Assembly (NCBI RefSeq): GCF_014306625.1
Contig: NZ_JACRYL010000005.1
Location: 223,132 to 287,131, forward strand
From: Pedobacter fastidiosus
GTDB lineage: Bacteria; Bacteroidota; Bacteroidia; Sphingobacteriales; Sphingobacteriaceae
Direction: 5' to 3'
Length of the DNA stretch: 64,000 bases
The notes beneath the pieces are model-generated. The model saw only the letters and a program-made list of their open reading frames with translations, was not told the origin of the DNA and did not search any database. Every line of letters begins with the position of its first letter. The first letter of the stretch is position 1. Made by a program: the position numbers and the translations under genes. Of the stretch, positions 54,701 to 63,488 are shown one piece after another.

Positions 54701-55474
54701 ATGATAACAAAGGGTAACAAGCACGAGAATTATGAAATTCTAAATTTGATTGGATATGGATTGTCAAAATTTAATGATGATTTTATTAAGGAATTTGGTT
54801 TTAATACAAAGACGGCATTCTATCAATATTGTGTACATATTGGAATTGCCGAAACTGTAGGGACAATAAAAAATAGGATGGATTTGTTTGATCATTTTTT
54901 CCCTAATAATGGAAGAAGAGGCTGGTGGCAAAAGGGTAATACTTATATTCATAGAAAATATTTAATCGATAGTTTATTTGGGAAAGAAAATGCAAAAGGA
55001 TATTCGGACATTGTAAAACTATATTTAAAAGAAAATTACAAAGTAACAGACCTTATATTGGATGTCAAGCCAATTGTAAAATCAAGATTTAAAAAGCTTC
55101 AAGAGACAGGATTGGAGGCTGAATTGTATTTTATGAATAATTTCAATGAAATATCTAGCTTTAGGAATGGATCTTTGGAAGATGCAAGATTATATGGAGA
55201 TGGTTATGATTTCCAAATTAACGTAAACGAAAGTTCTTATTTAGCTGAAGTAAAGGGTATAAGAGAAAGAAAAGGAAGGTTTAGATTAACTGAAAAAGAA
55301 TTTTTAATGGCCTCGGAGTATAAGAATGACTATATCATCACTTTGGTTTTAAACTTAAATGATATACCTGTTTTTTTATCAATAGAAAATCCAGTAAATA
55401 ATTTAACCTTTATTGAAAAAACAATTATTTCAAAAGAAATTAAAGAATATCATTTATCAAAAGATATTTTCTAA
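54701..55474 (+). CDS. DUF3883-type PD-(D/E)XK protein, restriction-associated
   Basis: 257 residues. The N-terminal half (~1-130) is helical and unassigned. The C-terminal ~120 residues match DUF3883 (NOV-C): GLEAELYFMNNFNEI, LEDARLYGDGYDFQINVN with a metal-binding Asp, and YLAEVKGIRERKGRFRLTEKEFLMASEYKNDYIITLVLNL, where E-V-K is the PD-(D/E)XK active site. DUF3883 domains occur in restriction and defence proteins. It follows a truncated C5 methyltransferase by 16 bases, so it is probably a restriction component left without its methylase, or a gene brought in at the deletion point. Base composition appears more A/T-rich than its neighbours, but I did not calculate it. Confidence 0.7.
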   Translation: MITKGNKHENYEILNLIGYGLSKFNDDFIKEFGFNTKTAFYQYCVHIGIAETVGTIKNRMDLFDHFFPNNGRRGWWQKGNTYIHRKYLIDSLFGKENAKGYSDIVKLYLKENYKVTDLILDVKPIVKSRFKKLQETGLEAELYFMNNFNEISSFRNGSLEDARLYGDGYDFQINVNESSYLAEVKGIRERKGRFRLTEKEFLMASEYKNDYIITLVLNLNDIPVFLSIENPVNNLTFIEKTIISKEIKEYHLSKDIF

Positions 55475-55543
55475 TTAAAAATAGTAGTTATTAATGATAT
55501 AACCGGGCTAGACTTAAAAAGTTATAAAATCTATTTTAATCGC

Positions 55544-55978
55544 ATGAAAAACATTACTCCATTTGCACAACTATTTCTTCGTTTAGCTTTAGGAATCGGC
55601 TTTATTTTACCTGTGATGGATCGATTCGGTTGGCTCGGTGCTCCAGGTGCTCCAAATGTGGGCTGGGGAAATTGGACAACTTTTGTAGATTATACAAATT
55701 CTTTAATGCCTTACCTTAGCCGTTCAGTTTCAAATGTAATGGCAATTCTAGCTACTGTTGGCGAGATTATTTTTGCAATCCTTTTAATTGTTGGATACAA
55801 AATTAAGCTGGCTTCTATTGGGAGTTTTTTGCTTACGCTAATATTCGCTTTAAGTATGCTGTTTTTTGCAGGTTATAGAGCACCATTTAATTATTCTGTA
55901 TTCGTGGTTAGTGCTTCGAGTTTAATGCTAGCTTCAATTTCTGATTATAAATGGTCGATTGAAGGAAATAGACTTTAA
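55544..55978 (+). CDS. DoxX-family membrane protein
   Basis: 144 residues with four hydrophobic segments: LFLRLALGIGFILPVMDRFGWLG, VMAILATVGEIIFAILLIVGYK, IGSFLLTLIFALSMLFFAGY and YSVFVVSASSLMLASISDYKW. The first carries the DoxX LRxxLGxxF pattern and the central GE/ATVGEIIFAILL matches the family's conserved Glu. It has no sequence closeness to the DoxX protein at 30811 beyond the family fold. Function is unknown, perhaps quinone or redox related. It is a single gene. Confidence 0.82.
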   Translation: MKNITPFAQLFLRLALGIGFILPVMDRFGWLGAPGAPNVGWGNWTTFVDYTNSLMPYLSRSVSNVMAILATVGEIIFAILLIVGYKIKLASIGSFLLTLIFALSMLFFAGYRAPFNYSVFVVSASSLMLASISDYKWSIEGNRL

Positions 55979-56208
55979 TCTCTAATTATTGCCTCAAAAA
56001 AATGCGTATCACTTTTTTTACATACAGTGAGCGCTTTAAATTTCTCTCTTAAAAACCCTTATTAATTGTCAATACGACAGTTAATAACAGCTTCTTAAAC
56101 CTTAGTTATAAAAATCACCGTTCTAAATCTTCTGTTCTGATTTACTAAAACGATTTTATATCCTTATAATAGCGGACTAAATACACAAAAAACCAAATAA
56201 TAAATTTT

Positions 56209-58437
56209 ATGAAGCTAAGAAATCTTTTAATTCTAGCTTTTGTTGTGAGTCCTACATTTTTATTCGCACAACAATGGCAACCTAAAAAGGCTATTTTAAT
56301 GAGCAAATTCGCAAAGGATGTAAAAGCCGAAAGCGTACTGCCCGAATATCCTAGACCACAATTGGTTAGAGAAAAATGGATGAACTTAAATGGCCTTTGG
56401 CAATTTCAGCCAGCTAAAAGTAAAACAGAAACACTACCAAGTGGCAACTTATCTCGATCTATTCTTGTTCCTTTTGCGGTAGAATCTGCATTATCTGGCG
56501 TTATGGAGCATCATGAAAGCATTTGGTATCGCAGAAAATTTAAAATACCAGCAAACTGGAAAGGTGAAAATGTTTTAATCCATTTTGGTGCGGTAGATTA
56601 TGAATCAGAAGTTTTTGTAAATGGCAAAAGTGTGGGCATCCACACAGGTGGATATGATCCTTTTACTTATGATATTACAACATCAATCAAAGGTGCTGGA
56701 GAACAGGATATTGCCGTTCGGGTTTACGATCCAACGGATAAAGGTGGTTTTCCTAGAGGGAAGCAAACCTTAAATCCGCAGGGAATTATGTATCAATCGG
56801 TTACCGGAATCTGGCAAACCGTTTGGTTAGAACCCGTGCCTAAAACAAATATCAGCAACATTAAAATTGTTCCCGATATTGATAAATCAGTAGTAAAACT
56901 GATCATTAACACGGGAGATCAATCTTCTGCGGATGTAGAAATTAAGGTAAAAGATGGAAATAAACTCGTTCAGACTAAAATTGGCAAAGCCAATACAGAA
57001 ATTATTGTGCCGGTAAGCAATGCAAAACTTTGGTCGCCAGATAGTCCTTTTCTTTACGATCTATCCATCACCTTAAAAAAGGGAACTCAGCAATTGGATG
57101 CGGTTTCCAGTTACTTCGGAATGAGAAAAATTTCCATTGGTGAGGAAGGCGGTTTCAAAAAAATGTTCCTAAATAATAAGTTTCTTTTCCAAATTGGCCC
57201 ATTAGATCAAGGCTTTTGGCCAGATGGCGGTTATACTGCACCAACCGATGAAGCTTTAAAATACGATTTAGAAATGACTAAGAAATTCGGTTTTAATATG
57301 GTGCGCAAGCACATTAAAGTGGAACCATATAGATGGTATTATTGGGCAGATAAATTGGGCTTAATGGTTTGGCAGGATATGCCTTCGCCAAATTCTTATA
57401 CCGAAAAAGTTCCTCCTGTTGATAAGAAAGCATTTGCATCTGAATTAACCAGACTTGTAGAAACCCACTGGAATTCGCCAAGCATTGTTAGTTGGGTAAT
57501 TTTTAACGAAGGCCAAGCACAACACAATACAGCTGGTTATGTAGATCAGGTGCACAAGTTAGACCCTACAAGATTAATTAATCAAGCCAGTGGTGGAGGG
57601 CATTTTGATGTGGGCGATGTACTAGACATTCACAGTTACCCGCCACCCGCAGTTCCAACTAGTGCGGTACAAACCTTGGCCTGTGGTGAATATGGAGGTA
57701 TTGGTTATATTATTCCGGGTCATACTTGGAAAACGGGACCAACTTACATCATGATCGATAGTGAAAAAGACTACACCAAAATGTACGATGACTTCGCTAC
57801 CGATTTGGCAATTTTTAAAACTAATAAAGGTTTGAGCGCTGCAGTTTACACCGAAATTACCGATGTTGAAGTAGAACTTAATGGCTTGTTAACCTACGAT
57901 AGAGAAGTAATTAAAGGTGCAGTAGAAAAAATTAGAGCATCGAATGAAAAGGCGATTAAGACAAATATTTACATTAAAGATGTTTTACCAACCTCGCAAG
58001 ATGTTGCTAGAACATGGAAATATTCTTTCGATAAACCTGAAGGCGAGTGGATGGCAACTTCATTTAAAGATGAGAACTGGAAATCTGGCTTGGCTGGTTT
58101 TGGAACCAAAGGTACACCGGGAGCAAATGTTAAAACCGTTTGGAATACGCCAAACATCTGGTTGCGCCAAGAGTTTACATTAGGCGATTTGAACGGAATT
58201 AATCGTGAAGATTTGGTGCTATATATCCATCATGATGAAGATGCTGAAGTTTACATAAACGGAGTAAAAGCTGTTGTAATTCCAAATTATTCTTCTAACT
58301 ATTCGATGGTTAAAATTTCTAAAGAAAGTCAGGATGCTTTAATTCCAAATGGCAAAAATGTAATTGCCATTCATTGTACTCAGAAACAAGGTGGACAATA
58401 TATTGATGCTGGAATTTCTTATGTAGAGACTAAGTAG
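56209..58437 (+). CDS. Secreted glycoside hydrolase family 2 protein
   Basis: 742 residues with signal peptide MKLRNLLILAFVVSPTFLFAQ. The order of domains is that of GH2: a sugar-binding jelly-roll (~45-190, LVREKWMNLNGLWQFQP, HFGAVDYESEVFVNGKSVG...GGYDPFTYDIT), an Ig-like domain (~195-300), a TIM barrel (~310-590) with the acid/base Glu in SWVIFNEGQAQHN and a Glu nucleophile in LACGEYGG, and a C-terminal beta-sandwich (~610-740) of carbohydrate-binding type. GH2 covers beta-galactosidase, mannosidase and glucuronidase; the exact sugar is not readable. No SusCD pair is adjacent. Confidence 0.9.
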   Translation: MKLRNLLILAFVVSPTFLFAQQWQPKKAILMSKFAKDVKAESVLPEYPRPQLVREKWMNLNGLWQFQPAKSKTETLPSGNLSRSILVPFAVESALSGVMEHHESIWYRRKFKIPANWKGENVLIHFGAVDYESEVFVNGKSVGIHTGGYDPFTYDITTSIKGAGEQDIAVRVYDPTDKGGFPRGKQTLNPQGIMYQSVTGIWQTVWLEPVPKTNISNIKIVPDIDKSVVKLIINTGDQSSADVEIKVKDGNKLVQTKIGKANTEIIVPVSNAKLWSPDSPFLYDLSITLKKGTQQLDAVSSYFGMRKISIGEEGGFKKMFLNNKFLFQIGPLDQGFWPDGGYTAPTDEALKYDLEMTKKFGFNMVRKHIKVEPYRWYYWADKLGLMVWQDMPSPNSYTEKVPPVDKKAFASELTRLVETHWNSPSIVSWVIFNEGQAQHNTAGYVDQVHKLDPTRLINQASGGGHFDVGDVLDIHSYPPPAVPTSAVQTLACGEYGGIGYIIPGHTWKTGPTYIMIDSEKDYTKMYDDFATDLAIFKTNKGLSAAVYTEITDVEVELNGLLTYDREVIKGAVEKIRASNEKAIKTNIYIKDVLPTSQDVARTWKYSFDKPEGEWMATSFKDENWKSGLAGFGTKGTPGANVKTVWNTPNIWLRQEFTLGDLNGINREDLVLYIHHDEDAEVYINGVKAVVIPNYSSNYSMVKISKESQDALIPNGKNVIAIHCTQKQGGQYIDAGISYVETK

Positions 58438-58463
58438 TTCTAAATACAAGTTATTTTCCTCAT

Positions 58464-58536
58464 CTGGCGCAAGCGTCCGCTTGTGCCATCCAAATTTATT
58501 TCAAAGGCTATGCAGTTAAACTGGATAGCCTTTTTT
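58464..58536. terminator. Two hairpins after the GH2 gene, the second a terminator
   Basis: TGGCGCAAGCG / CGCTTGTGCCA at ~58465-58488 pairs along 11 positions with one G-U, resembling a dispersed repeat. AAAGGCTAT (58503-58511) with ATAGCC (58525-58530) is followed by TTTTTT, an intrinsic terminator for the GH2 gene. Confidence 0.7.
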
Positions 58537-58655
58537 ATTTAATTATAATTCTAGGTAAAATAAACTGTAAGGATTTAGGTATAACTACGTCTAATTCTGA
58601 AATTTGATAAAATTGCTTTGCTTATATTTATAAAGATCTTCTTTTATGAAACGAG

Positions 58656-59252
58656 ATGGAAACGGATAAAAACGAATTAACCCAAACAAAATCGCATGAA
58701 TGCAACCCACGCAAATGGGTGTCTAATTATGCCGATTATCTATACAGTTACGCCATTACAAGGGTTAATGATGAAGAATTGGCACGAGATCTTATCCAGG
58801 AAACGTTCTTATCTGCATTGGAGAAAATAGATCGATTTGAAGGGAGAAGTTCAGAAAGCACTTGGCTAACGGCGATTCTTAAAAATAAAATTATTGATGT
58901 TTACCGCAAAAAATCATCGGGTTTAAGAAAAATAGAAGCTGATGTAAAGGAGCAGTACGATACCGATTTTTTTAATGCCGAGGATGGGCATTGGAATGAT
59001 AATCATCGTCCGCAGGTTTTTGGTATTGAAGATTACGATATGCTCGGAAAAAAGGAATTTAACCAAATTCTAAAATTATGTATGCAAAAATTGCCTGCGC
59101 TTTGGCTTTCTGTTTTTACAATGAAACACATGGATGATGAAGCATCAGCCTTAATTTGCGAGGAATTGAAAATAACAAACGCGAATTTTTGGGTAATCAT
59201 TCACCGAACAAAGGTTAACCTGAGATCGTGCCTTCAAAAAAATTGGCTTTAA
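58656..59252 (+). CDS. ECF-family RNA polymerase sigma factor
   Basis: 198 residues. Region 2 is visible in YADYLYSYAITRVNDEELARDLIQETFLSALEKIDRFEGRSSESTWLTAILKNKIIDVYRK, with the conserved core-binding QETF and DxxQ-like features of ECF sigmas. Region 4 follows: MQKLPALWLSVFTMKHMDDEASALICEELKITNANFWVIIHRTKVNLRSCLQKNW, ending in the usual helix-turn-helix. It lacks a signal peptide. The zinc-finger anti-sigma gene overlaps its end. In Bacteroidota, ECF sigmas of this type commonly control stress or uptake genes; no FecR-type partner is present, so a stress response is more likely. Confidence 0.9.
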   Translation: METDKNELTQTKSHECNPRKWVSNYADYLYSYAITRVNDEELARDLIQETFLSALEKIDRFEGRSSESTWLTAILKNKIIDVYRKKSSGLRKIEADVKEQYDTDFFNAEDGHWNDNHRPQVFGIEDYDMLGKKEFNQILKLCMQKLPALWLSVFTMKHMDDEASALICEELKITNANFWVIIHRTKVNLRSCLQKNWL

Positions 59253-59266
59253 AAATAAATATTACC

Positions 59267-59539
59267 ATGAACGAATTAACAAAAATTGCTTACAACTGCA
59301 AAAAAGCTACTTTTTTAATAGAGAAAAAGCTAATTGGAAAGATTACGCTTCGCGAAAAGATGGAACTTAAAATGCATTTGGCAGGTTGCACTATCTGTAA
59401 AACATTTGAGCGCCAAAGTGCGGTAATTAATCGAATGGTAAAGGAGCTTTTTAGCAATGTTCAAAAAGAAAATTTAAAGCTCGATGAGCAGTTTAAAGAG
59501 AATCTTCAACACCGTTTGGAAGAAGAATTAAATAAATAG
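59267..59539 (+). CDS. Small zinc-finger anti-sigma-like protein
   Basis: About 90 residues from the ATG at 59267 (MNELTKIAYNCKKATFLIEKK); the frame extends upstream to 59228, inside the sigma gene. The HxxxCxxC zinc motif is in MHLAGCTICKTF and a first Cys in NCKKAT, matching the ZAS domain of zinc-binding anti-sigma factors. It lacks a membrane segment, so it would act in the cytoplasm. It starts 15 bases after the sigma stop (within 1 codon of overlap if the long frame is used), so the two are cotranscribed. It probably holds the sigma factor inactive and may release it on oxidation or metal loss. Confidence 0.8.
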   Translation: MNELTKIAYNCKKATFLIEKKLIGKITLREKMELKMHLAGCTICKTFERQSAVINRMVKELFSNVQKENLKLDEQFKENLQHRLEEELNK

Positions 59540-59558
59540 ATTTTATCCATTTAAAAAA

Positions 59559-59595
59559 GCCACAGATTTACAGATTAGGTCTGCAAACCTGTGGC
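59559..59595 (-). terminator. Hairpin terminator for the DUF3857 gene
   Basis: GCCACAG and CTGTGGC close a long imperfect stem that includes CAGA/TCTG. On the reverse strand it is followed by a run of T, placing it as terminator for the gene ending at 59639. Confidence 0.65.
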
Positions 59596-59638
59596 AAATA
59601 ATATTGAAAAAGCAGGTTTCAATTAATTGATTACTTTT

Positions 59639-62600
59639 CTATTTTACTGCAAGCTGTTGTTCATCAGCATCAACAACCTTAATATAAGCATCTTTAAAAT
59701 CTTGTGCTTTATCTGCCGGAACGTAATCCTTCTTTAAAATCATTTTTCGGGTAAACACAATTTTAGTGCCCACCATTTTACTGGTTAAAGAATAATCAAC
59801 GTAATCATTAGAAATATTAATCGGTTTTAAGGCCTCCACCAATTTCTTTCCATCTGGCAATTGCATGGTAATTTCTTCACTGCAGTTTTCAGTTAAAAAC
59901 ATCTGCGTTAAATCTATTCCAAAAAGCCTTGGTTGGGTAACCTGTAATTGATTTGCAGAGGCAGACATAGACCAGGGCAAAGAAAACACGCTCATGCCAG
60001 CAACAGGCTTACAGCTTTTCATTATGGCGTATTCGGTATAAGCTCTTAAGGTATCAGATGTTGCTGTAATCGGACTCAAATTTGTAAACTTCAAAACATA
60101 TACATCATTCTCAGGAAATACTGTCGCTAAATTTTCTTTCAGCTTTTTAATCTGATCTTTATTTGATAAATCATTGTATTCAGATCTCGTATTACTGGCC
60201 ACTGCCCCTGTAGAAAAATTGGTTTCCTTAATCTGCATATCGTTTCCTTTTAACACAATGGAAGTTGTATAATTCAGAACATTTTTAGGGCGCTGTGTAG
60301 GGTTTAGAGTAGTAATGGCATTGGTTTTATTGTTGATTTCCAAAATCTGCTCATTTAAAGCGCCATTGTAAAAAGTGCCAAAGGGTAACGTGCTCGAGGT
60401 TAATTCTACATAGTAACTTTTGCCATTTATAATCGCTTTTGCAATGCAGTGATTAAAATCGATACTGGGTAGAAGCATCGTATTTTGTCCGTTGTCTCTA
60501 GTTTTTACCAAAGCGAGTTCTGCATTAATTCCAGCTTCTTTGCACATGGTAACAAATAAGGTAGATACATCCTTGCAATCTCCAATTCGGGTATTAATTA
60601 CGGTTGCTGGGTTTTGTGGAACAATCCCGCTTTGTCTAAACGAAACCGAGCTGTAAGAAATATTAGATGTAACGTATTTGTAAATGAGCTTAATTTTTGC
60701 AAGCTCATCCAAATTCCCCTTATCCTTAAAAATATCGTTTATAACGGTTTTAATTTCATAACTGCTTCTTGCTTTTGCTGTCGCGATGTTGTTGTACCAA
60801 TCGGCAACAAACGCCCAGTTCGGGATAGAAGAAAGGTAAAGAATGTTAGTTACATCATCCATTGGAGGCATTTTATCTTCATAAATTAATGCCTTCTGAT
60901 TATCCGCCTTCCAAACATATAAATCAAACTCATCTTGCTGGGTTTTTACAGGTTCGATTGCTTTTTGAGAGAAACTGTATTTAAACTGTTTATCTCTATG
61001 TACCAAAAGAGAAAATTTGGTATTTACATAACTTACGCCGTGTGTAAAGTAAAACGAATCCCAAAAATGCGTCGCCAAACTCCCGTCGTTAAAATTCTGA
61101 ATTTTATAACGCAGATTAATTACATCGCCAACTTCTAAATTTGTAAAAACAACCTGATTGCCATTTTGCTCTGCAGGAACTTTCGTGCCATTGGCTTTAA
61201 TAACCTCTGCAATTTCAATATTATAATCTTGAGAGCTGTAATAGGGAATGTTATATTCTTTTAAACTCTCCAAGCCTTTTTGGGTAAGCACTTTCGATAC
61301 ATAAAAATGTTTCTCTTCAGAGCCACCGTTTTCATAAACCACTTTTTGTACTTCCTCATTTAATATCACCATGTGGTCATCAGGATAATCGGCCAGTTTT
61401 GGAGCCTTCGCTACGAGCGCTTTAACATCTGCCTGCTCAAAATAATCGAAAACATCTTTTTTGTCCTCTATTTTACGCAAAGCTTGAATGGCAGAATAAT
61501 TATTGGGTCTTAACTGTAAAGATCTTTGGTAAGCTTTTATAGATTTATCTTTTTGCTTTTCCATCTCATAAATCTTCCCTAACGATTCGAAATAAGTGCT
61601 GTAATTTGGTGCAATTTCCAAGCATTGCAGATACAGTTTTTCGGCTTTATCGTATTGTTGTAAAGCATAATATTGATTGGCTAAATCAACATAAATGCCA
61701 ACCGAAATTGGATCGTTCGCAATTTCTTTTTGATAAACGGCTAAACCATCCTGAACTTGGTTTTTATCGAAATAAGCCTTTGCCAAATATTTCGACATAT
61801 CGTAACTATCGTGCTCATCTACATGTTTTTTAAGGTAATTAATGGCACTAGAACTTTTCCTAATTTCCTTTTCACACAAATATTTTAACCAAACCACCGA
61901 ACTAGAATTCGGGAATTGTGCATAAGCCTTATCAACCAAGGCAATGATATCTTCTTGATTATTGCGCTTCCCAGCAAGCTGAATTTTTTTACCAAGAATG
62001 TTTTCATTCTCTCCATAAATAGCTTCCAGTTTTTTCATTATCAGCTCTGCATTATTTAAATCCTGCTGATTGATGAAATCATTGTACGTTAAACTCAATG
62101 CGTATGGCGATTCTGGATCGGCTGTCTTAATCGTTTCCTGTAAGGTTTCCGTACCTGTTCTATTTTGTTCCTTATCAAAAAGCTCGATATACAAATTGTT
62201 TAAAAGTGTACTTTCAGGAAACTTGTCTTTTAGTTTTTCTAAAATTTTACGGGCCTCAAATGCATTATCGTTGCGCAGATAAAGCTTGGCTAAAAGGATT
62301 TTATTTAAGTAACCCTCCGGATTTTTAGCAATCTCATTTTCGAAGAAATCGATTGATGGCAACTTTACATTTACAGGTTTAAAAGTAGTTTCTTTCGTAT
62401 AAACCTGCGGATCATTGGTTGAGGTTATTCCATCCAAAACCTTTCCGTTTTCATCTGTTAAACGAACCAAAAAGTTAGATCGGTTTGCGTAGCTTTCTCC
62501 AATTTGAATTAACACTCTATTGTATCCTGCATTTAATTTTACGGTACTGATGTAAGAATCTACATCATTATTTCTTTCATCTGCCTGGGTAATCAGCAAT

Positions 62601-63367
62601 TGATCGTTTACCCAAACCTTAACAGATCCCGAAACACCAACACGCAACTGTGCAGTAACATCTGCCGGGGCTTTTACAAAGTTTTCGGCAAAAATTATGG
62701 AGTTGCTATAATTGCTGTAATATTCAAAATCGAACCATTTACTGTGTTTGGTAAAAGGCACTTTTCTCCAGCCAAATTTTTGATCTTTCTTGCCAACGAA
62801 AGTAGCGTCGGTCCCAGGTTTGTTGAGTACATCATATGCCTTATCAAAGCCACTTGTTGATATATTTTCGAATTCTCCAGTAATTAACCAGTTATCCAAA
62901 CTACCGATTTGTGCATAAGCCTTATCGGCCAAATCATATTTTTTCTTTGCTTCGTAGTAAGCTCCAATACTAGAATTTGCAAGTGCATAAACCGTTCCGT
63001 CGAATTTCTTTTTTAGTAAGCCGTTGTAAAAATCAAGATGTTTTGCACTTTCCAGACTTGCGCCGTAATTCAAGGCATAACTTCTCCACATGGCCAAAAG
63101 ATAAGGCTCAGGATTATCGGATAAATCGAAGAATTTTTTGAAATGTTCAAAGCTCTGATCTCCAGACTGATCAAATTCAGACATTAAACTTAATGCCAGA
63201 TAAGATTCTTTTGCTGTTTCAGGATTTTTTGCGAGCTCAATAAACGATGCTCTGGCAGTTTTTCGGTCGTTTTTGAAGAAACTTTCCCATGCAGAATTTA
63301 CAGAATTTTGTGCCTTTAATCCCAATGAGAGTAAGATTAATAACAATAGAGTAGCGTAATTTTTCAT
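59639..63367 (-). CDS. Large secreted TPR-DUF3857-transglutaminase-like protein
   Basis: 1242 residues with signal peptide MKNYATLLLLILLSLGLKAQ. Residues ~25-320 include a beta-rich insert resembling a carbohydrate-binding domain (GVSGSVKVWVNDQLLITQADERN). TPR-like repeats occupy ~340-620 (EKLYLQCLEIAPNYSTYFESLGKIYEMEKQKDKSIKAYQRSL). A DUF3857 domain lies at ~650-820. A transglutaminase-like domain at ~870-990 has Cys in RIGDCKDVSTLF, His in IDFNHCIAKA and Glu in YYVELTSS in place of the usual Asp. A final domain follows. This architecture is common in Bacteroidota; function is unknown. Confidence 0.85.
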   Translation of the reverse strand: MKNYATLLLLILLSLGLKAQNSVNSAWESFFKNDRKTARASFIELAKNPETAKESYLALSLMSEFDQSGDQSFEHFKKFFDLSDNPEPYLLAMWRSYALNYGASLESAKHLDFYNGLLKKKFDGTVYALANSSIGAYYEAKKKYDLADKAYAQIGSLDNWLITGEFENISTSGFDKAYDVLNKPGTDATFVGKKDQKFGWRKVPFTKHSKWFDFEYYSNYSNSIIFAENFVKAPADVTAQLRVGVSGSVKVWVNDQLLITQADERNNDVDSYISTVKLNAGYNRVLIQIGESYANRSNFLVRLTDENGKVLDGITSTNDPQVYTKETTFKPVNVKLPSIDFFENEIAKNPEGYLNKILLAKLYLRNDNAFEARKILEKLKDKFPESTLLNNLYIELFDKEQNRTGTETLQETIKTADPESPYALSLTYNDFINQQDLNNAELIMKKLEAIYGENENILGKKIQLAGKRNNQEDIIALVDKAYAQFPNSSSVVWLKYLCEKEIRKSSSAINYLKKHVDEHDSYDMSKYLAKAYFDKNQVQDGLAVYQKEIANDPISVGIYVDLANQYYALQQYDKAEKLYLQCLEIAPNYSTYFESLGKIYEMEKQKDKSIKAYQRSLQLRPNNYSAIQALRKIEDKKDVFDYFEQADVKALVAKAPKLADYPDDHMVILNEEVQKVVYENGGSEEKHFYVSKVLTQKGLESLKEYNIPYYSSQDYNIEIAEVIKANGTKVPAEQNGNQVVFTNLEVGDVINLRYKIQNFNDGSLATHFWDSFYFTHGVSYVNTKFSLLVHRDKQFKYSFSQKAIEPVKTQQDEFDLYVWKADNQKALIYEDKMPPMDDVTNILYLSSIPNWAFVADWYNNIATAKARSSYEIKTVINDIFKDKGNLDELAKIKLIYKYVTSNISYSSVSFRQSGIVPQNPATVINTRIGDCKDVSTLFVTMCKEAGINAELALVKTRDNGQNTMLLPSIDFNHCIAKAIINGKSYYVELTSSTLPFGTFYNGALNEQILEINNKTNAITTLNPTQRPKNVLNYTTSIVLKGNDMQIKETNFSTGAVASNTRSEYNDLSNKDQIKKLKENLATVFPENDVYVLKFTNLSPITATSDTLRAYTEYAIMKSCKPVAGMSVFSLPWSMSASANQLQVTQPRLFGIDLTQMFLTENCSEEITMQLPDGKKLVEALKPINISNDYVDYSLTSKMVGTKIVFTRKMILKKDYVPADKAQDFKDAYIKVVDADEQQLAVK

Positions 63368-63488
63368 AATTCAATGATAAAATAAAATTTGCAATAATGC
63401 GAATGAGAATCGTATGAATTTTGAAATAATTATCGGCAAAAAAATAATTTTATATCTTTAAGCTAAATCATATTCTTATCTCAAAAAA

